From: Bifidobacterium platyrrhinorum
GTDB taxonomy: Bacteria > Actinomycetota > Actinomycetes > Actinomycetales > Bifidobacteriaceae
Length of the DNA: 64,000 nt
Direction: 5' to 3'
Assembly: GCF_010667645.1 (NCBI RefSeq)
Contig: NZ_WHZV01000004.1
Location: forward strand, 167,940-231,939
The notes under the pieces were generated by a model. The model made no database searches and had not been told where the DNA came from. It worked only from the letters and a program-made list of their open reading frames with translations. The translations under genes and the position numbers were made by a program. Position 1 is the stretch's first letter; every line of letters starts with the position of its first letter. Positions 8,698-17,020 of this stretch are shown in pieces.

Positions 8698-8982
8698 ATG
8701 TGCCCCAAAGATGCGGTCGATTATATCGAGAATCTTCGCGAATACCCCTATGAATATGCTATAGAGCAAGTAAAGAGTGATCAAAAAAGTCGCGATGAGT
8801 GGATTGATATCCTTTTATATTTGAATAGTATTGAAATGAATGCTGCCTTTGGCGATAAGTCACACGATAATTGGCCTAAGCATGATGATGTTATTGACTC
8901 TTTAAAAAGGGTTATAATTGATACAATTAAGAGAATAAATGATAAAGAAATAGAAGGCAAAAGCCTGTGGAATAAATTATAA
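8698..8982 (+). CDS. Small AT-rich hypothetical protein
   Basis: A 94-residue ORF (MCPKDAVDYIENLREYPYEY...) starting at an ATG with GGAG 10 bases upstream. I do not recognise the family. It is soluble, mostly helical by composition, rich in Asp/Glu/Lys/Ile, with no signal peptide or membrane segment. Its codon use is strikingly AT-rich (AAA, ATA, TTA, GAT) in a GC-rich genome, which points to recent acquisition. It follows the pilin terminator and precedes a decayed ATPase gene, so it sits in an insertion hot spot. Size and composition would suit an orphan immunity or antitoxin-like protein, but nothing in the sequence proves this. Confidence 0.55.
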   Translation: MCPKDAVDYIENLREYPYEYAIEQVKSDQKSRDEWIDILLYLNSIEMNAAFGDKSHDNWPKHDDVIDSLKRVIIDTIKRINDKEIEGKSLWNKL

Positions 8983-9077
8983 TATATAATATAATGCATA
9001 TTCCTTTCCTAGATAATCAGAATTACATGCATTTATAAGTCATGCAATCTGACGTGTACAAACCCCGGCGCCATGTT
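8983..9077. other. AT-rich spacer
   Basis: The 95 bases after the small orphan ORF are very AT-rich, with alternating TA stretches around 8980-8996. No gene, terminator or clear promoter is visible. It looks like part of the imported island. Confidence 0.5.
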
Positions 9078-9392
9078 TCATGGAATATGGTAAAAGAAGG
9101 TCTGTCGGATCGATTGCCGGGCCTTAAACATATTACTTGGAGAATGTGCCTGTTGCCGCACTGGGCTATTGGCATCAAGTAGGAAGTCGTAGGCGCTCAT
9201 GGTGAGGATGCCATGAGCGTCTCGTGTGGGTTTGACGATGTCATGTACCAGGACGATTTTCTGAAAACTGTCGTCCAATGCGAGCAGTGATGCCTTTTCC
9301 TGCGCGACCTTTTCCTCCGTGGGCAGCTGATACACCGACTGGATGTAATACCGCCGGTGGCCGAGATTCGCCGCAAAGTTAGTCGTCAGCCT
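9078..9392 (-). pseudogene. Remnant of an AAA-family ATPase (DUF4143 type), C-terminal end only
   Basis: The minus-strand frame reads RYYIQSVYQLPTEEKVAQEK, then a segment ending HDIVKPTRDAHGILTMSAYDF. This looks like the C-terminal part of the widespread ATP-binding proteins with an AAA_14/DUF4143 architecture that are numerous in bifidobacteria. The homology extends upstream of any start codon, back to an in-frame TAG at 9393-9395, and the Walker A and B parts are missing. It is therefore a 5'-deleted remnant. The last 20 residues no longer look like family sequence. The identification is from memory of the family; a protein search would settle it. Confidence 0.6.
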
Positions 9393-9423
9393 CTAAGCTC
9401 CCAGCACAGCTCGCCGTCGTGAA

Positions 9424-9520
9424 CGTTCTACTGAAGATTACTGACATAAGTGTCACTGAAATTCAATAGATTGGCGTTCTACTGAATTTTTTTGACATAT
9501 ATGTCACTGAAATTCAGTAG
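9424..9520. repeat. Tandem 46-bp repeat with nested palindromes
   Basis: Two 46-bp copies (9424-9469 and 9475-9520) are separated by 5 bp and differ at about nine positions. Each begins CGTTCTACTGAA and ends ACTGAAATTCA(A/G)TAG. In the second copy an inner perfect palindrome TGACATATATGTCA (9493-9506) is exactly concentric with outer arms CTACTGAATTT (9479-9489) and AAATTCAGTAG (9510-9520). The pair lies just upstream, in the minus orientation, of the decayed ATPase gene. It may be that gene's old operator/promoter region or a transposon end. The symmetry suggests binding of a dimeric protein. Confidence 0.75.
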
Positions 9521-9544
9521 AGGCGGGGATGGAGCGGCGAACGG

Positions 9545-9812
9545 AAAGGCCCGGCGGTTTATGCCGTCGGGCCTTGGTGAAGGAGAGAGGAAGAAGAGAG
9601 AAGGGTTCAATTATGGGGTGTTCAGTTATGGTTGTGGGGGCTGTGAGCCTCGCCGTGTCGCGGGATCGGTGGCCGATGTCCGATCGGCGGGTTCGCCGTT
9701 CGGTGTTCGGTTGTTGTTCCCGTTCGCCGGTGACTCCTATATAACCGCACCTATCTCAACGCAACGATGCGATACCCTCACAACACCGACAGCATCCCCT
9801 GAAAGAATCATG
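9545..9812. repeat. Long non-coding repeat, copy A
   Basis: A 268-bp element sharing both ends with copy B at 10318-10607. The left end is a GGCCCGGCGG hairpin followed by a purine-rich GGAGAGAGGAAGAAG run and GGGTTCAATTATG. The right end is a ~90-bp block starting GTTCGCCGGTGACTCC, containing TATATAACCGC, and ending GAAAGAATCATG. The centres of the copies differ in sequence and length. No ORF of convincing coding character spans it. It may be a small RNA with its terminator, or a regulatory cassette copied between loci. Confidence 0.75.
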
Positions 9813-9947
9813 AACATGAGGGAATCGTGGCGCGATTCCGGAGATGGTGATACCGGTGAAAGCACAGGCGTCGAGGTCGATCTGATGCGGTGGGCGTTGT
9901 ACGGGGGAAAATAGCGCGCAGGGGCGACCATAAACGAGTGGCATCGT

Positions 9948-10249
9948 CGCACTCAATCACCAGACCACACGTTTCGTTGGTGAGGGCGACGAATGGTTTC
10001 GCACTCACCAACGAAACAGCGACTTGCAGGGTTGAGTGCAAAGGGAGTCGTCGCACTCAACCACGCAATCAACGAAAGTCGTGTTGAGTGCGGTGCGCTA
10101 TCGGCGGAATGACGCCATTCCTATGGATTCCCATGGACTCTGTTACAGGACGCCTTCGCACTCAACACGAAAAGTCGCGTCCGTGGCCATTGAGGGAGAC
10201 CGGAATCATCGCACCCAACGCGTGTTCTCCCCGGATTGGAGTTGAGGGC
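9948..10249. repeat. Cluster of TTGAGTGCG motifs in direct and inverted orientation
   Basis: Between the two long repeats lies about 300 bp without a gene. It holds CGCACTCAA at 9948-9956, 10052-10060 and 10157-10165, TTGAGTGC(G) at 10032-10039 and 10084-10092, and one-base variants at 9982, 10000, 10208 and 10241. Pairs form hairpins: 9971-9989 with 9999-10017 (18 of 19 pairs), GGTTGAGTGC at 10030-10039 with 10053-10062, and GTGTTGAGTGC at 10081-10091 with 10158-10168. This resembles a REP/BIME-type array or a multi-site protein-binding region. Confidence 0.7.
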
Positions 10250-10317
10250 GAGCATGCGGCGGACAAGCACGGCAACAGGAACGAACACGCAACAACAAGA
10301 CAACAAGACGACAAGAG

Positions 10318-10607
10318 AAAGGCCCGGCGGTCGATCCGCCGGGCCCTGAGAGAAGGAGAGAGGAAAAGAAGAAGGGTTCAGTTATGAGGTGTTCGGTTAT
10401 GGTTATGAGGCCGCTGCAGGTGGCCCCGCCGCGCCGCGGAATCGGTGCCCGGATTCCGGCCGCTGCGAATCCACCCATCGGTGAAATCCATCGGCCGGTG
10501 CCCGATCATCGTTCCCGTTCGCCGGTGACTCCTATATAACCGCGCATTCCTCAACGCAACGATGCGATACCCTCACAACACCGGCAACATCCTCTGAAAG
10601 AATCATG
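10318..10607. repeat. Long non-coding repeat, copy B
   Basis: A 290-bp second copy of the element at 9545-9812, in the same orientation. The left hairpin GGCCCGGCGG/CCGCCGGGCC is perfect here. The right ~90-bp block is nearly identical to copy A, and the middle has diverged. It ends 11 bp before the stop codon of the capA-like gene (minus strand), so in that direction it could act as the terminator region of the ABC transporter operon. Confidence 0.75.
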
Positions 10608-10618
10608 GGCACAAACGC

Positions 10619-11938
10619 TCACAGCGCCAGCGTGCCCACGCCCGTCCCCTCGTCGAACTCCAGCTTCGTTCCGTACGGCTCGCTCATCGCGTTGAGACGG
10701 TCCACGATCGCCCGCGCCTCCTCGACGGTCGCACGCCGCGGAATACCACGCAGGGCGTGACGCTCCTCGTTCATGCGCAGACGCGTCGGCACCACCGTGA
10801 CGGACTTCACGCCCGTGTCCGGGTCCACGTCGATGGCCGCGAAGCAACTCGTGTCGAACCGCTCGTCGCCGTAGAAGCCCTGCGGTTCGCCGTTCGCGTC
10901 GCGGCGGCGCATCTGGTGCAGGTCGGACGGGTAGGAGTCGTCCGCCAACGCGTACTTCTGGAACATCTCCACCGGCACACGCGCCGACGTCTCGAAATCG
11001 GAGACCAGACTGCCCAGCGAATAGAAGATCACACCGTCACGGTAGCGGTCGATGCCGCGCAGCATGTGCGGGCCATGGCACAGCACCAGATCGGCGCCCG
11101 CCTCCACGAACGCATGGCACGCGTCCACGATGAACGGCGCCGGCTGCGCGTGGTACCAGCCGTCCTGCTCGCCCTCGTGCGCGTGGATGCTCACGATCAC
11201 CACGTCCGCCGTGCCCTTCGCGTCGCGGATCGCACGGCAATTCGCCTCCACGTCGCGCGGGTCGGCCTGCCACACGAGCCGAGCCTGCGACCCCTTGCGC
11301 ACCTTCACCGCGTTCGGCACGCCGAAGTTGAACCAGTTCGGATCCTTGTTCTCGCGGATCTCCACACGGTCGGTCTCGCGGTGCGTGCGCGTCGTGCCCA
11401 ACGCCTCGTCGATCGCACGCAACTGCTCGTACTGCGATTCGGGCAGTTCCACTGACACGTTCCAGCGCAGCGGGTTCAGACCCGGTCGCGCCGCGCCCCA
11501 CGGCGAGGCGTCGGAGGCGAGGAAGTCCGCGGCCGCCGTGGTGGCCGTGCCCACCAGGCCGATGCGCGCATCGGCCACGTCGGCGAACACCGGGCGGCGC
11601 GCCTCGGCCAGCGTGCGTCCCAGACCCGCCGGCGTGAGCCCGCGCTCCTCGAACGCGCGCAACGTGTCCAGCACGCCCACATGGCCATAATCGCCCGTGT
11701 GGTTGTTCGCGCCGGAGACGAGGTTCACGCCCAACGACTTCAACTCGTCCACGGCCCACGGGTGCGAGCCGAGCGTGTAGCCCTCCGGGTAGGCGGGGGT
11801 GTCATACGCCGGCGTGGTGAACTCGGCGTTCGTGAACACGGCGTCCGCCGCGTCCAGCAGCGACACGAGCTCGGGGTCGATGCGCTTGCGGAGGTTGCGG
11901 CTCGCGAACAGCGCGTCGCCGGTGGCGATGATTCTCAT
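10619..11938 (-). CDS. CapA family protein (poly-gamma-glutamate capsule / metallophosphatase-like fold)
   Basis: A 439-residue protein that begins directly with the CapA metallophosphatase-like domain. Visible metal-site motifs: TGDALF near the N-terminus, TNAEF, GANNHTGDYG, VIVSIHAHEGEQ, and CHGPHMLRGI with YSLGSLV. There is no signal peptide or membrane helix, unlike capsule CapA proteins, so it is probably cytoplasmic. AAGGACAT precedes the ATG. It is the last gene of a minus-strand operon after the ABC transporter ATPase (40-bp gap), so its substrate may be linked to the imported compound. Real substrates of this family are mostly unknown; capsule synthesis is not implied here because capB and capC are absent. 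Confidence 0.85.
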   Translation of the reverse strand: MRIIATGDALFASRNLRKRIDPELVSLLDAADAVFTNAEFTTPAYDTPAYPEGYTLGSHPWAVDELKSLGVNLVSGANNHTGDYGHVGVLDTLRAFEERGLTPAGLGRTLAEARRPVFADVADARIGLVGTATTAAADFLASDASPWGAARPGLNPLRWNVSVELPESQYEQLRAIDEALGTTRTHRETDRVEIRENKDPNWFNFGVPNAVKVRKGSQARLVWQADPRDVEANCRAIRDAKGTADVVIVSIHAHEGEQDGWYHAQPAPFIVDACHAFVEAGADLVLCHGPHMLRGIDRYRDGVIFYSLGSLVSDFETSARVPVEMFQKYALADDSYPSDLHQMRRRDANGEPQGFYGDERFDTSCFAAIDVDPDTGVKSVTVVPTRLRMNEERHALRGIPRRATVEEARAIVDRLNAMSEPYGTKLEFDEGTGVGTLAL

Positions 11939-11978
11939 ATGTCCTTCACCTGCTTCGTCGTAGGAGGGGATGCGCGCC

Positions 11979-12755
11979 TCAGCGGATCTCCTGGATGAAC
12001 TGTTTCGTGCGCTCCTCGCGCGGGTGGCCCATCACCTCGTCCGGCGTGCCGGATTCGACGATGTTGCCGTCGGCCATGAAGACCACCGTGTCGGCCACCT
12101 CGCGGGCGAAGCCCATCTCGTGCGTCACGATGACCATCGTCATGCCGTCGTCTGCCAGATCGCGGATCACGGACAGCACCTCGCTGACCATCTCCGGGTC
12201 GAGCGCGGACGTCGGCTCGTCGAACAGGATCAGGTCGGGCTGCATGGCGAGCGTGCGCGCGATGGCGACGCGCTGCTGCTGACCGCCGGACAGCTGCACC
12301 GGGTACGCGTCCGCACGGTCCCTGAGCCCCACGCGTTCGAGCAGCGTGAGCGCGGTCTCGCGGGCCTGCGCCTTCGGCGTGCCCTTCACCTCGACCGGGC
12401 CGATCATCACGTTCTCCAGCACCGTCAGATGCGGGAACAGGTTGAACTGCTGGAACACCATGCCGATGCGCTCGCGCTTGACGGCCGTCTCGCGCTCGCT
12501 CTCCTCGTACAGCCGGTCGCCCTTGCGCTTGTACCCGACGAGATCGCCGAACACGGTGAGCGAACCGCCGTCGATGTCCTCGAGATGGTTGATGCAGCGC
12601 AGGAACGTGCTCTTGCCGGAACCGGACGGGCCGATGATGCACATCACCTCGCCGGCGTGCACGTCAAGGGAGACGCCCTTGAGCACCTGCGTATGGCCGA
12701 AGTCCTTGGTCACGTCGCGCGCGGACAGGACGATGTCGCCGGTCGTGCCGCTCAT
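11979..12755 (-). CDS. Polar amino-acid ABC transporter ATP-binding protein
   Basis: A 258-residue ATPase of the HisP/GlnQ type. Walker A is GPSGSGKST, the Q-loop is [12 protein letters not shown], the signature is LSGGQQQR, Walker B is [12 protein letters not shown], and the H-loop is IVTHE. It powers the permease encoded just upstream; the start codon overlaps the permease stop by 4 bp (ATGA), indicating translational coupling. A short insertion ([21 protein letters not shown]) between Walker A and the Q-loop is common in this subfamily. The substrate cannot be named from the ATPase. Confidence 0.95.
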   Translation of the reverse strand: MSGTTGDIVLSARDVTKDFGHTQVLKGVSLDVHAGEVMCIIGPSGSGKSTFLRCINHLEDIDGGSLTVFGDLVGYKRKGDRLYEESERETAVKRERIGMVFQQFNLFPHLTVLENVMIGPVEVKGTPKAQARETALTLLERVGLRDRADAYPVQLSGGQQQRVAIARTLAMQPDLILFDEPTSALDPEMVSEVLSVIRDLADDGMTMVIVTHEMGFAREVADTVVFMADGNIVESGTPDEVMGHPREERTKQFIQEIR

Positions 12756-13633
12756 CGTTCGGCCCCCTTCCTCGTGTAATGGCGTTCGACGACCCGCTGG
12801 ACCGCCATGAGCACCGTGGTGACGATGAGATACCAGATGGACGCCACGATGAGCAGCGGGATGGTCTGGAAGTTGCGCGCGTAGATCGCCTGCACCGAAT
12901 ACAGCAGATCCGGGAACGCGATGACGCTGACCAGCGAGCTCGCCTTCATCATCGAGATGACCTGGTTGCCGGTCGCCGGGATGATGGAACGGATCGCCTG
13001 CGGGAACACGATCTTGAAGAACACCTGCATCGGCTTCATGCCGATCGACTTCGCCGCGTCGATCTGACCGGCGGGCACGGCGAGGATGCCGCCGCGGATC
13101 ACCTCCGCCATGTAGGCGCCCTCGTTGATGCCGAGCGCCAGCACGCCCACGGCGAACGGGGTGATCACCGAATTCACGTCGATCGGGCCCGTGCCGATGT
13201 TCGTGAACGGGATGCCGAAGCCGATCTTCGGGTACAGGGCCGAGATGTTGAACAGGATGATGACCTGCACGAGCAGCGGCGTGCCGCGGAACACCCACAG
13301 GTAGATGCCGCTGATGAACTTCAATACCGGCGCGCCGGACTCGTTCATCAGCTCGACGACCACGCCGAGCACGAACGCGAGCAGCATCGACAGGACCGTC
13401 ACCAGGATCGTGTTCCACAGACCGACCAGCACGAGCGGCGACAGGAAGTAGTGGGCCACGACCGGCCAGCCGAAGCGTTCGTTGGTGGCCGCCGACCAGA
13501 CGACCGCAGCGAGCAGCAGCACGCACACGACGCTGACCACGTCGCGCGCCACATGCCGGCGGGGCACGACGCGCAGCGCGCCGTGCCCGTCATCGTTCTT
13601 GGAAACCGGGTTGGAAACCAGATTGGAAACCAT
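12752..13633 (-). CDS. Polar amino-acid ABC transporter permease
   Basis: A 293-residue integral membrane protein of the HisM/GlnP family with the conserved cytoplasmic EAA loop around [25 protein letters not shown]. An N-terminal helix ([17 protein letters not shown]) is followed by a periplasmic-type loop and the transport domain helices, including [20 protein letters not shown] single permease gene implies a homodimer. It lies 21 bp after the binding-protein gene and overlaps the ATPase gene by 4 bp. The family is secure; substrate specificity is not visible. Confidence 0.94.
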   Translation of the reverse strand: MVSNLVSNPVSKNDDGHGALRVVPRRHVARDVVSVVCVLLLAAVVWSAATNERFGWPVVAHYFLSPLVLVGLWNTILVTVLSMLLAFVLGVVVELMNESGAPVLKFISGIYLWVFRGTPLLVQVIILFNISALYPKIGFGIPFTNIGTGPIDVNSVITPFAVGVLALGINEGAYMAEVIRGGILAVPAGQIDAAKSIGMKPMQVFFKIVFPQAIRSIIPATGNQVISMMKASSLVSVIAFPDLLYSVQAIYARNFQTIPLLIVASIWYLIVTTVLMAVQRVVERHYTRKGAER

Positions 13634-13654
13634 GGGAAGCGTACCGTCCGCGGA

Positions 13655-14635
13655 TCAGGAACGCTGCTTCTTGGCGGCGTCGAGCAGCGACTGGTAGTCG
13701 GCCTCGGTGTTCTCCACCACCGCGTCGCTCGGGGCGAGGTCGGCCAGGCCGTACTTGTCGAGCAGCTTCTTCCACGTGCCGTCCTGGTTGAGGTGCAGCA
13801 TCACCTTGCGCACCAGCGGGCCCAGTTCGGAGCCCTTGTTCACCATGAAGCCGTTGAGCTCCACGATGTCGCTGTTCGGCTTGGACAGCTGGATCTGCGG
13901 ATCCTGCTTCGCGTAGTAGCGGGAGGCGCCCATGGACAGGTAGACGGCGTCCACGCGGTTGGACTTCAGGGCGAGCAGCATGTTGGAGATGCCCTTGAAG
14001 GCGCTGACCTTCAGCTCGTCCTTGCCTTCCTCCTTGCACTTGGCGGCCTGCGCCTTGGCCTTCTCCTCATGGGTGGAGCCCGAATCCACGCCGATGGTGA
14101 TGCCGCACACGTCGTCCAGCGTCTTGCCGGCCTGGTCGGAACCCTTGTTCACCACCAGCGAGGACGGCTCGCCGTACAGCACGTCGATGAAGTCGACCAC
14201 CTCGCGGCGCTCCGCGGTGTCGGTGGTGATGTTGGTGACCAGATCGTAGCGGTTCGCCTGCAGACCCGGGATGAGCTGGGAGAAGTCCGCGCCCTGGCCC
14301 TTCACCTTGACGCCCAGCACCTCGCCGATCAGGTTCGCCGCGTCCACGTTGAGGCCCTGGTCCTTGCCGTCCTCGCCCACGACGCCATACGGCAGGCCCG
14401 CGGTGTTCTGGTACCCGATGGTGATCTCGCCCTTGTCCTTGATCTCCTGCGGCAGGGCGTCGTGCAGCTCCTTGACCTCGCTGGCGGTGATGGTCTCCTG
14501 CTTGACGCCGGAATCGGCCGAGGCGGCGGAACCGTCGCCGGAAGTGGAGGCGGCCGAGCCGCAGGCGGCCAGGGAGATGGCCATCGCGGCCGCGATCAGG
14601 CCGGAGCAGACGCTCTTCACCGAATTCGATACCAT
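13655..14635 (-). CDS. Amino-acid ABC transporter substrate-binding lipoprotein
   Basis: A 326-residue binding protein. The N-terminus MVSNSVKSVCSGLIAAAMAISLAACGS has a lipobox (LAAC) for lipid anchoring at the outer face of the membrane. The mature part has the SBP_bac_3 fold: GEITIGYQNT, the ligand-region LNVDAANLIGEVLGVKVK, and hinge motifs GITIGVDSGSTHEEK and VDAVYLSMGASRYYAKQDP. GAGGAA lies 8 bases before the ATG. It is the first gene of the operon binding protein-permease-ATPase-CapA. The ligand is probably a polar or aromatic amino acid but is not determinable by eye. Confidence 0.94.
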   Translation of the reverse strand: MVSNSVKSVCSGLIAAAMAISLAACGSAASTSGDGSAASADSGVKQETITASEVKELHDALPQEIKDKGEITIGYQNTAGLPYGVVGEDGKDQGLNVDAANLIGEVLGVKVKGQGADFSQLIPGLQANRYDLVTNITTDTAERREVVDFIDVLYGEPSSLVVNKGSDQAGKTLDDVCGITIGVDSGSTHEEKAKAQAAKCKEEGKDELKVSAFKGISNMLLALKSNRVDAVYLSMGASRYYAKQDPQIQLSKPNSDIVELNGFMVNKGSELGPLVRKVMLHLNQDGTWKKLLDKYGLADLAPSDAVVENTEADYQSLLDAAKKQRS

Positions 14636-15588
14636 GATTTGTTTCCTCACTGCATGGGGACGCGCACCCGCGCGTCGGATGGTTGGGGTTTGGGGGTTGT
14701 GGTCTAACAACCTAGCACCGGAGAGGCTGTGTGGGAATGGTTCCGCGATGAGGGGAACCGGTCCCGGGGTGGCCTTCGCGCCGGCCCCGGCGTTCTTGCG
14801 CCGCGTGCACGGGAGACCGGGAAGACCCGGTAAACCGCGCCATATGGCCGATGTCGCCGTGTGTCCGTCCCGTACGTCCACGGTGGGGGAGCTGGGGATT
14901 CTCACTTCGATTGAGAACGTCCTATAACCCCAATCGAATCGAGGTATGTCATATGGTGAGACGTTTCGGCGGAATGTGGCATGTTTACGCTAACGCGCGC
15001 GAAACAAAGGAGCGGCGGAATCGGGGCCGCGAGAGGCAGGGCGCTGGCGAAGAGACTCACGGGGCGGGAAGGCGGGAATCCCAGAGCCTGGAAGGAGGCG
15101 AGCAACTATGACGGGCCATTGACCGCAAAAACACAAGGCGGGTGGCGCGGGGCCGGAGGTGAGGTCGCGGGGCCGGAATTCATGTGGGCATCCGTATGGG
15201 GGCAAGGACGCCCCGCGGATCGCCCCGCAACGCACGAAGGCCCGGCGGTTGGCCGGGCCTTCGCAGGAGAGAGGAAGAGGAAGAAGAAGGGTTTCAATTG
15301 TTCAGGGGCGCTGCGGTACCCCGCCGGCTCGCTTGCGCTTGCTGACAGTTATTATGAAAACCCATGAACTTGCGAAAGGCGATGGCGTTTCCTGAGAAAA
15401 CTCTGTGAATGATGTGACGGTATGGGAACGTCCGCCCCGCGGCCGCGCCGTCCGCGGCGTGTCCGCATGGTGGTGGCGGGTCGTGCCGCCCATTCGGCCA
15501 TCCTTATAATCGTTGCGTTTACGTAGAATATGCGGCAAACATCCCCGCAGCCAGACGGGCGGGGCATCCGGAAGAAGATTGGATAGCA
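14636..15588. other. Long intergenic region between the ABC operon and aspartokinase
   Basis: A 953-bp region without a convincing gene. It contains an inverted repeat TTCGATTG (14906-14913) / CAATCGAA (14931-14938) that could be an operator. It also contains a partial copy of the long non-coding repeat at 15236-15308. A perfect TATAAT (15505-15510), about 79 bases before the aspartokinase GTG, is the best -10 candidate, without an obvious -35. The ORFs that can be drawn through it lack codon bias and family resemblance. Confidence 0.6.
15236..15308. repeat. Long non-coding repeat, partial copy C (left end only)
   Basis: This 73-bp stretch matches the left end of copies A and B: a GGCCCGGCGG/GGCCGGGCC hairpin, the run GGAGAGAGGAAGAGG, then AAGAAGGGTTTCAATTG. 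The ~90-bp right block seen in A and B is absent. It shows that the left part can occur alone. Confidence 0.65.
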
Positions 15589-16353
15589 GTGGCTCTCATC
15601 GTGCAGAAGTACGGCGGCTCGTCGGTCGCCGATACCGATTCGATCAAACGTGTGGCCAAGCGCGTCGTCGAAACGAAGAAAAAAGGCAACAAGGTAGCCG
15701 TGGTCGTCTCCGCCATGGGCGACACCACCGACGACCTCATCGACCAGGCGCTCAGCATCGACTCCAATCCGCCGGAACGTGAAATGGACATGCTCATGAC
15801 CGCCGGCGAACGCATCTCCATGAGCCTGCTCGCCATGGCCATCCACGCGGAAGGCAGCCGCGCCCACTCCTTCACCGGGCAGCAGGCCGGCTTCTTCACC
15901 GACGCCCGCTACGGCGCCGCACACATCAAGGCCGTCAAGCCGGACCGCGTCAAGAACGCGCTCTCCCTCGGCGACGTCGCCATCGTCGCCGGCTTCCAGG
16001 GCATCAACGCCAAGGGCGACGCCACCACGCTCGGCCGAGGTGGCTCCGACACCTCCGCCGTCGCGCTCGCCGTCGCGCTCGGCGCCGACATCTGCGAGAT
16101 CTACACCGACGTGGACGGCATCTTCACCGCCGACCCGCGCATCGTGCCCACCGCGCGCCGCATCCCCTACGCCGGCTACGACGCGATCCTCGAAATGGCC
16201 TCCTGCGGCTCCAAGGTGCTCGCATTGCGCTGCGTCGAATACGCGCAACGATTCAACATGCCGCTGCACGTGCGCTCCTCCTTCTCGCACCGCCCCGGCA
16301 CCCTCGTCGTGCCCGAAGGCGTCGACCCGCGCAGCCTGCCGAACATCGACTGA
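15589..16353 (+). CDS. lysC: Aspartokinase catalytic (alpha) subunit
   Basis: Phosphorylates L-aspartate, the first step toward lysine, threonine, methionine and diaminopimelate. The 254-residue product is just the amino-acid kinase domain: KYGGSSVAD (residues 6-14), [15 protein letters not shown], the [16 protein letters not shown] helix region, [28 protein letters not shown], and [10 protein letters not shown]. It begins with GTG behind GGA. Typical aspartokinases are 400-450 residues with C-terminal ACT domains. Here those domains are encoded separately at 16428, in another frame after a 74-bp gap. It is therefore a two-gene enzyme rather than the internal-start alpha/beta arrangement of corynebacteria. 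Confidence 0.94.
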   Translation: MALIVQKYGGSSVADTDSIKRVAKRVVETKKKGNKVAVVVSAMGDTTDDLIDQALSIDSNPPEREMDMLMTAGERISMSLLAMAIHAEGSRAHSFTGQQAGFFTDARYGAAHIKAVKPDRVKNALSLGDVAIVAGFQGINAKGDATTLGRGGSDTSAVALAVALGADICEIYTDVDGIFTADPRIVPTARRIPYAGYDAILEMASCGSKVLALRCVEYAQRFNMPLHVRSSFSHRPGTLVVPEGVDPRSLPNID

Positions 16354-16427
16354 ACGGCATCGACCGATCGACCGAAGCGACAATCCGAACGAACCGTAAC
16401 GAAACCGAAAGCGATAGCGAAACCAAC

Positions 16428-16997
16428 ATGAGCGACAACAACGAAACCAAGTCCATGGGCGACCTGTTCCCCGACCTCGGCCCCGAAGCGCCGGTCATCT
16501 CCGGCATCGCGCACGACCGCAGCGAGGCGCTCGCCACCGTGCGCGGCGTGCCGAACGAGCCGGGCATGGCCGCGAAGGTGTTCACCGAGCTGGCCGCCGC
16601 CGGCATCAACGTGGACATGATCGTGCAGGCCGGCTCCTCCGCCGGCACCGCCGACATCTCCTTCACCGTGCCGGAGTCCTCCGTCAAGGCCGTGGAGAAC
16701 GCGCTGCTCGACGCGCACGACGATCTCGACTACAAGTCCTTCGACGTCGACCCGAACGTCGGTAAGGTCGCGGTCGTGGGCGTGGGCATGAAGACCCACT
16801 CCGGCCTGGCCGCCAAGTTCTTCCAGGCGCTGAGCGACAAGGGCATCAACGTGCTCATGATCTCCACCTCCGAGATCCGCATCGCCGCGCTCGTGCCGCT
16901 CGACCAGCTCAACGAGGCCGTCAAGGCCCTGCACACCGCCTACGGCCTCGACGCCGACAAGGTGGAGGCCGTCGTCTACGGCGGCACCGGCCGCTGA
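16428..16997 (+). CDS. Aspartokinase regulatory (beta) subunit, two ACT domains
   Basis: A 189-residue protein matching the regulatory half of aspartokinase. Two ACT domains are visible. The first (about 28-103) contains VRGVPNEPGMAAKVFTELAAAGINVDMIVQ. The second (about 108-185) contains VAVVGVGMKTHSGLAAKFFQALSDKGINVLMI and STSEIRIAALVP. These domains bind lysine and/or threonine and give feedback inhibition. It follows the catalytic gene in the same direction, so the two very likely assemble as a hetero-oligomer. A non-homologous N-terminal extension (MSDNNETKSMGDLFPDLG) precedes the first ACT domain. Confidence 0.9.
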   Translation: MSDNNETKSMGDLFPDLGPEAPVISGIAHDRSEALATVRGVPNEPGMAAKVFTELAAAGINVDMIVQAGSSAGTADISFTVPESSVKAVENALLDAHDDLDYKSFDVDPNVGKVAVVGVGMKTHSGLAAKFFQALSDKGINVLMISTSEIRIAALVPLDQLNEAVKALHTAYGLDADKVEAVVYGGTGR

Positions 16998-17020
16998 CCG
17001 GCACGCGCCCCTATCCCTTC

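Noticed and set aside
9492..9914. 140-residue frame through long repeat copy A
   Set aside because: No ribosome site or family resemblance. It starts inside the palindromic repeat, and the equivalent frame is broken in copy B.
11939..14635. Defence-system reading of the 8.6-14.6 kb accessory region
   Set aside because: Apart from a dead AAA-ATPase fragment and one small orphan ORF, no nuclease, methylase, toxin-antitoxin pair or phage-defence domain is present; the large genes are transport and CapA-type.
15000..15240. Possible RNase P or tmRNA in the purine-rich 15.0-15.2 kb stretch
   Set aside because: None of the conserved RNase P core sequences or the tmRNA tRNA-like ends could be found.
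14902..15395. Small ORFs between the ABC operon and aspartokinase
   Set aside because: No codon bias, no ribosome sites and no recognisable motifs; they overlap the non-coding repeat copy C.
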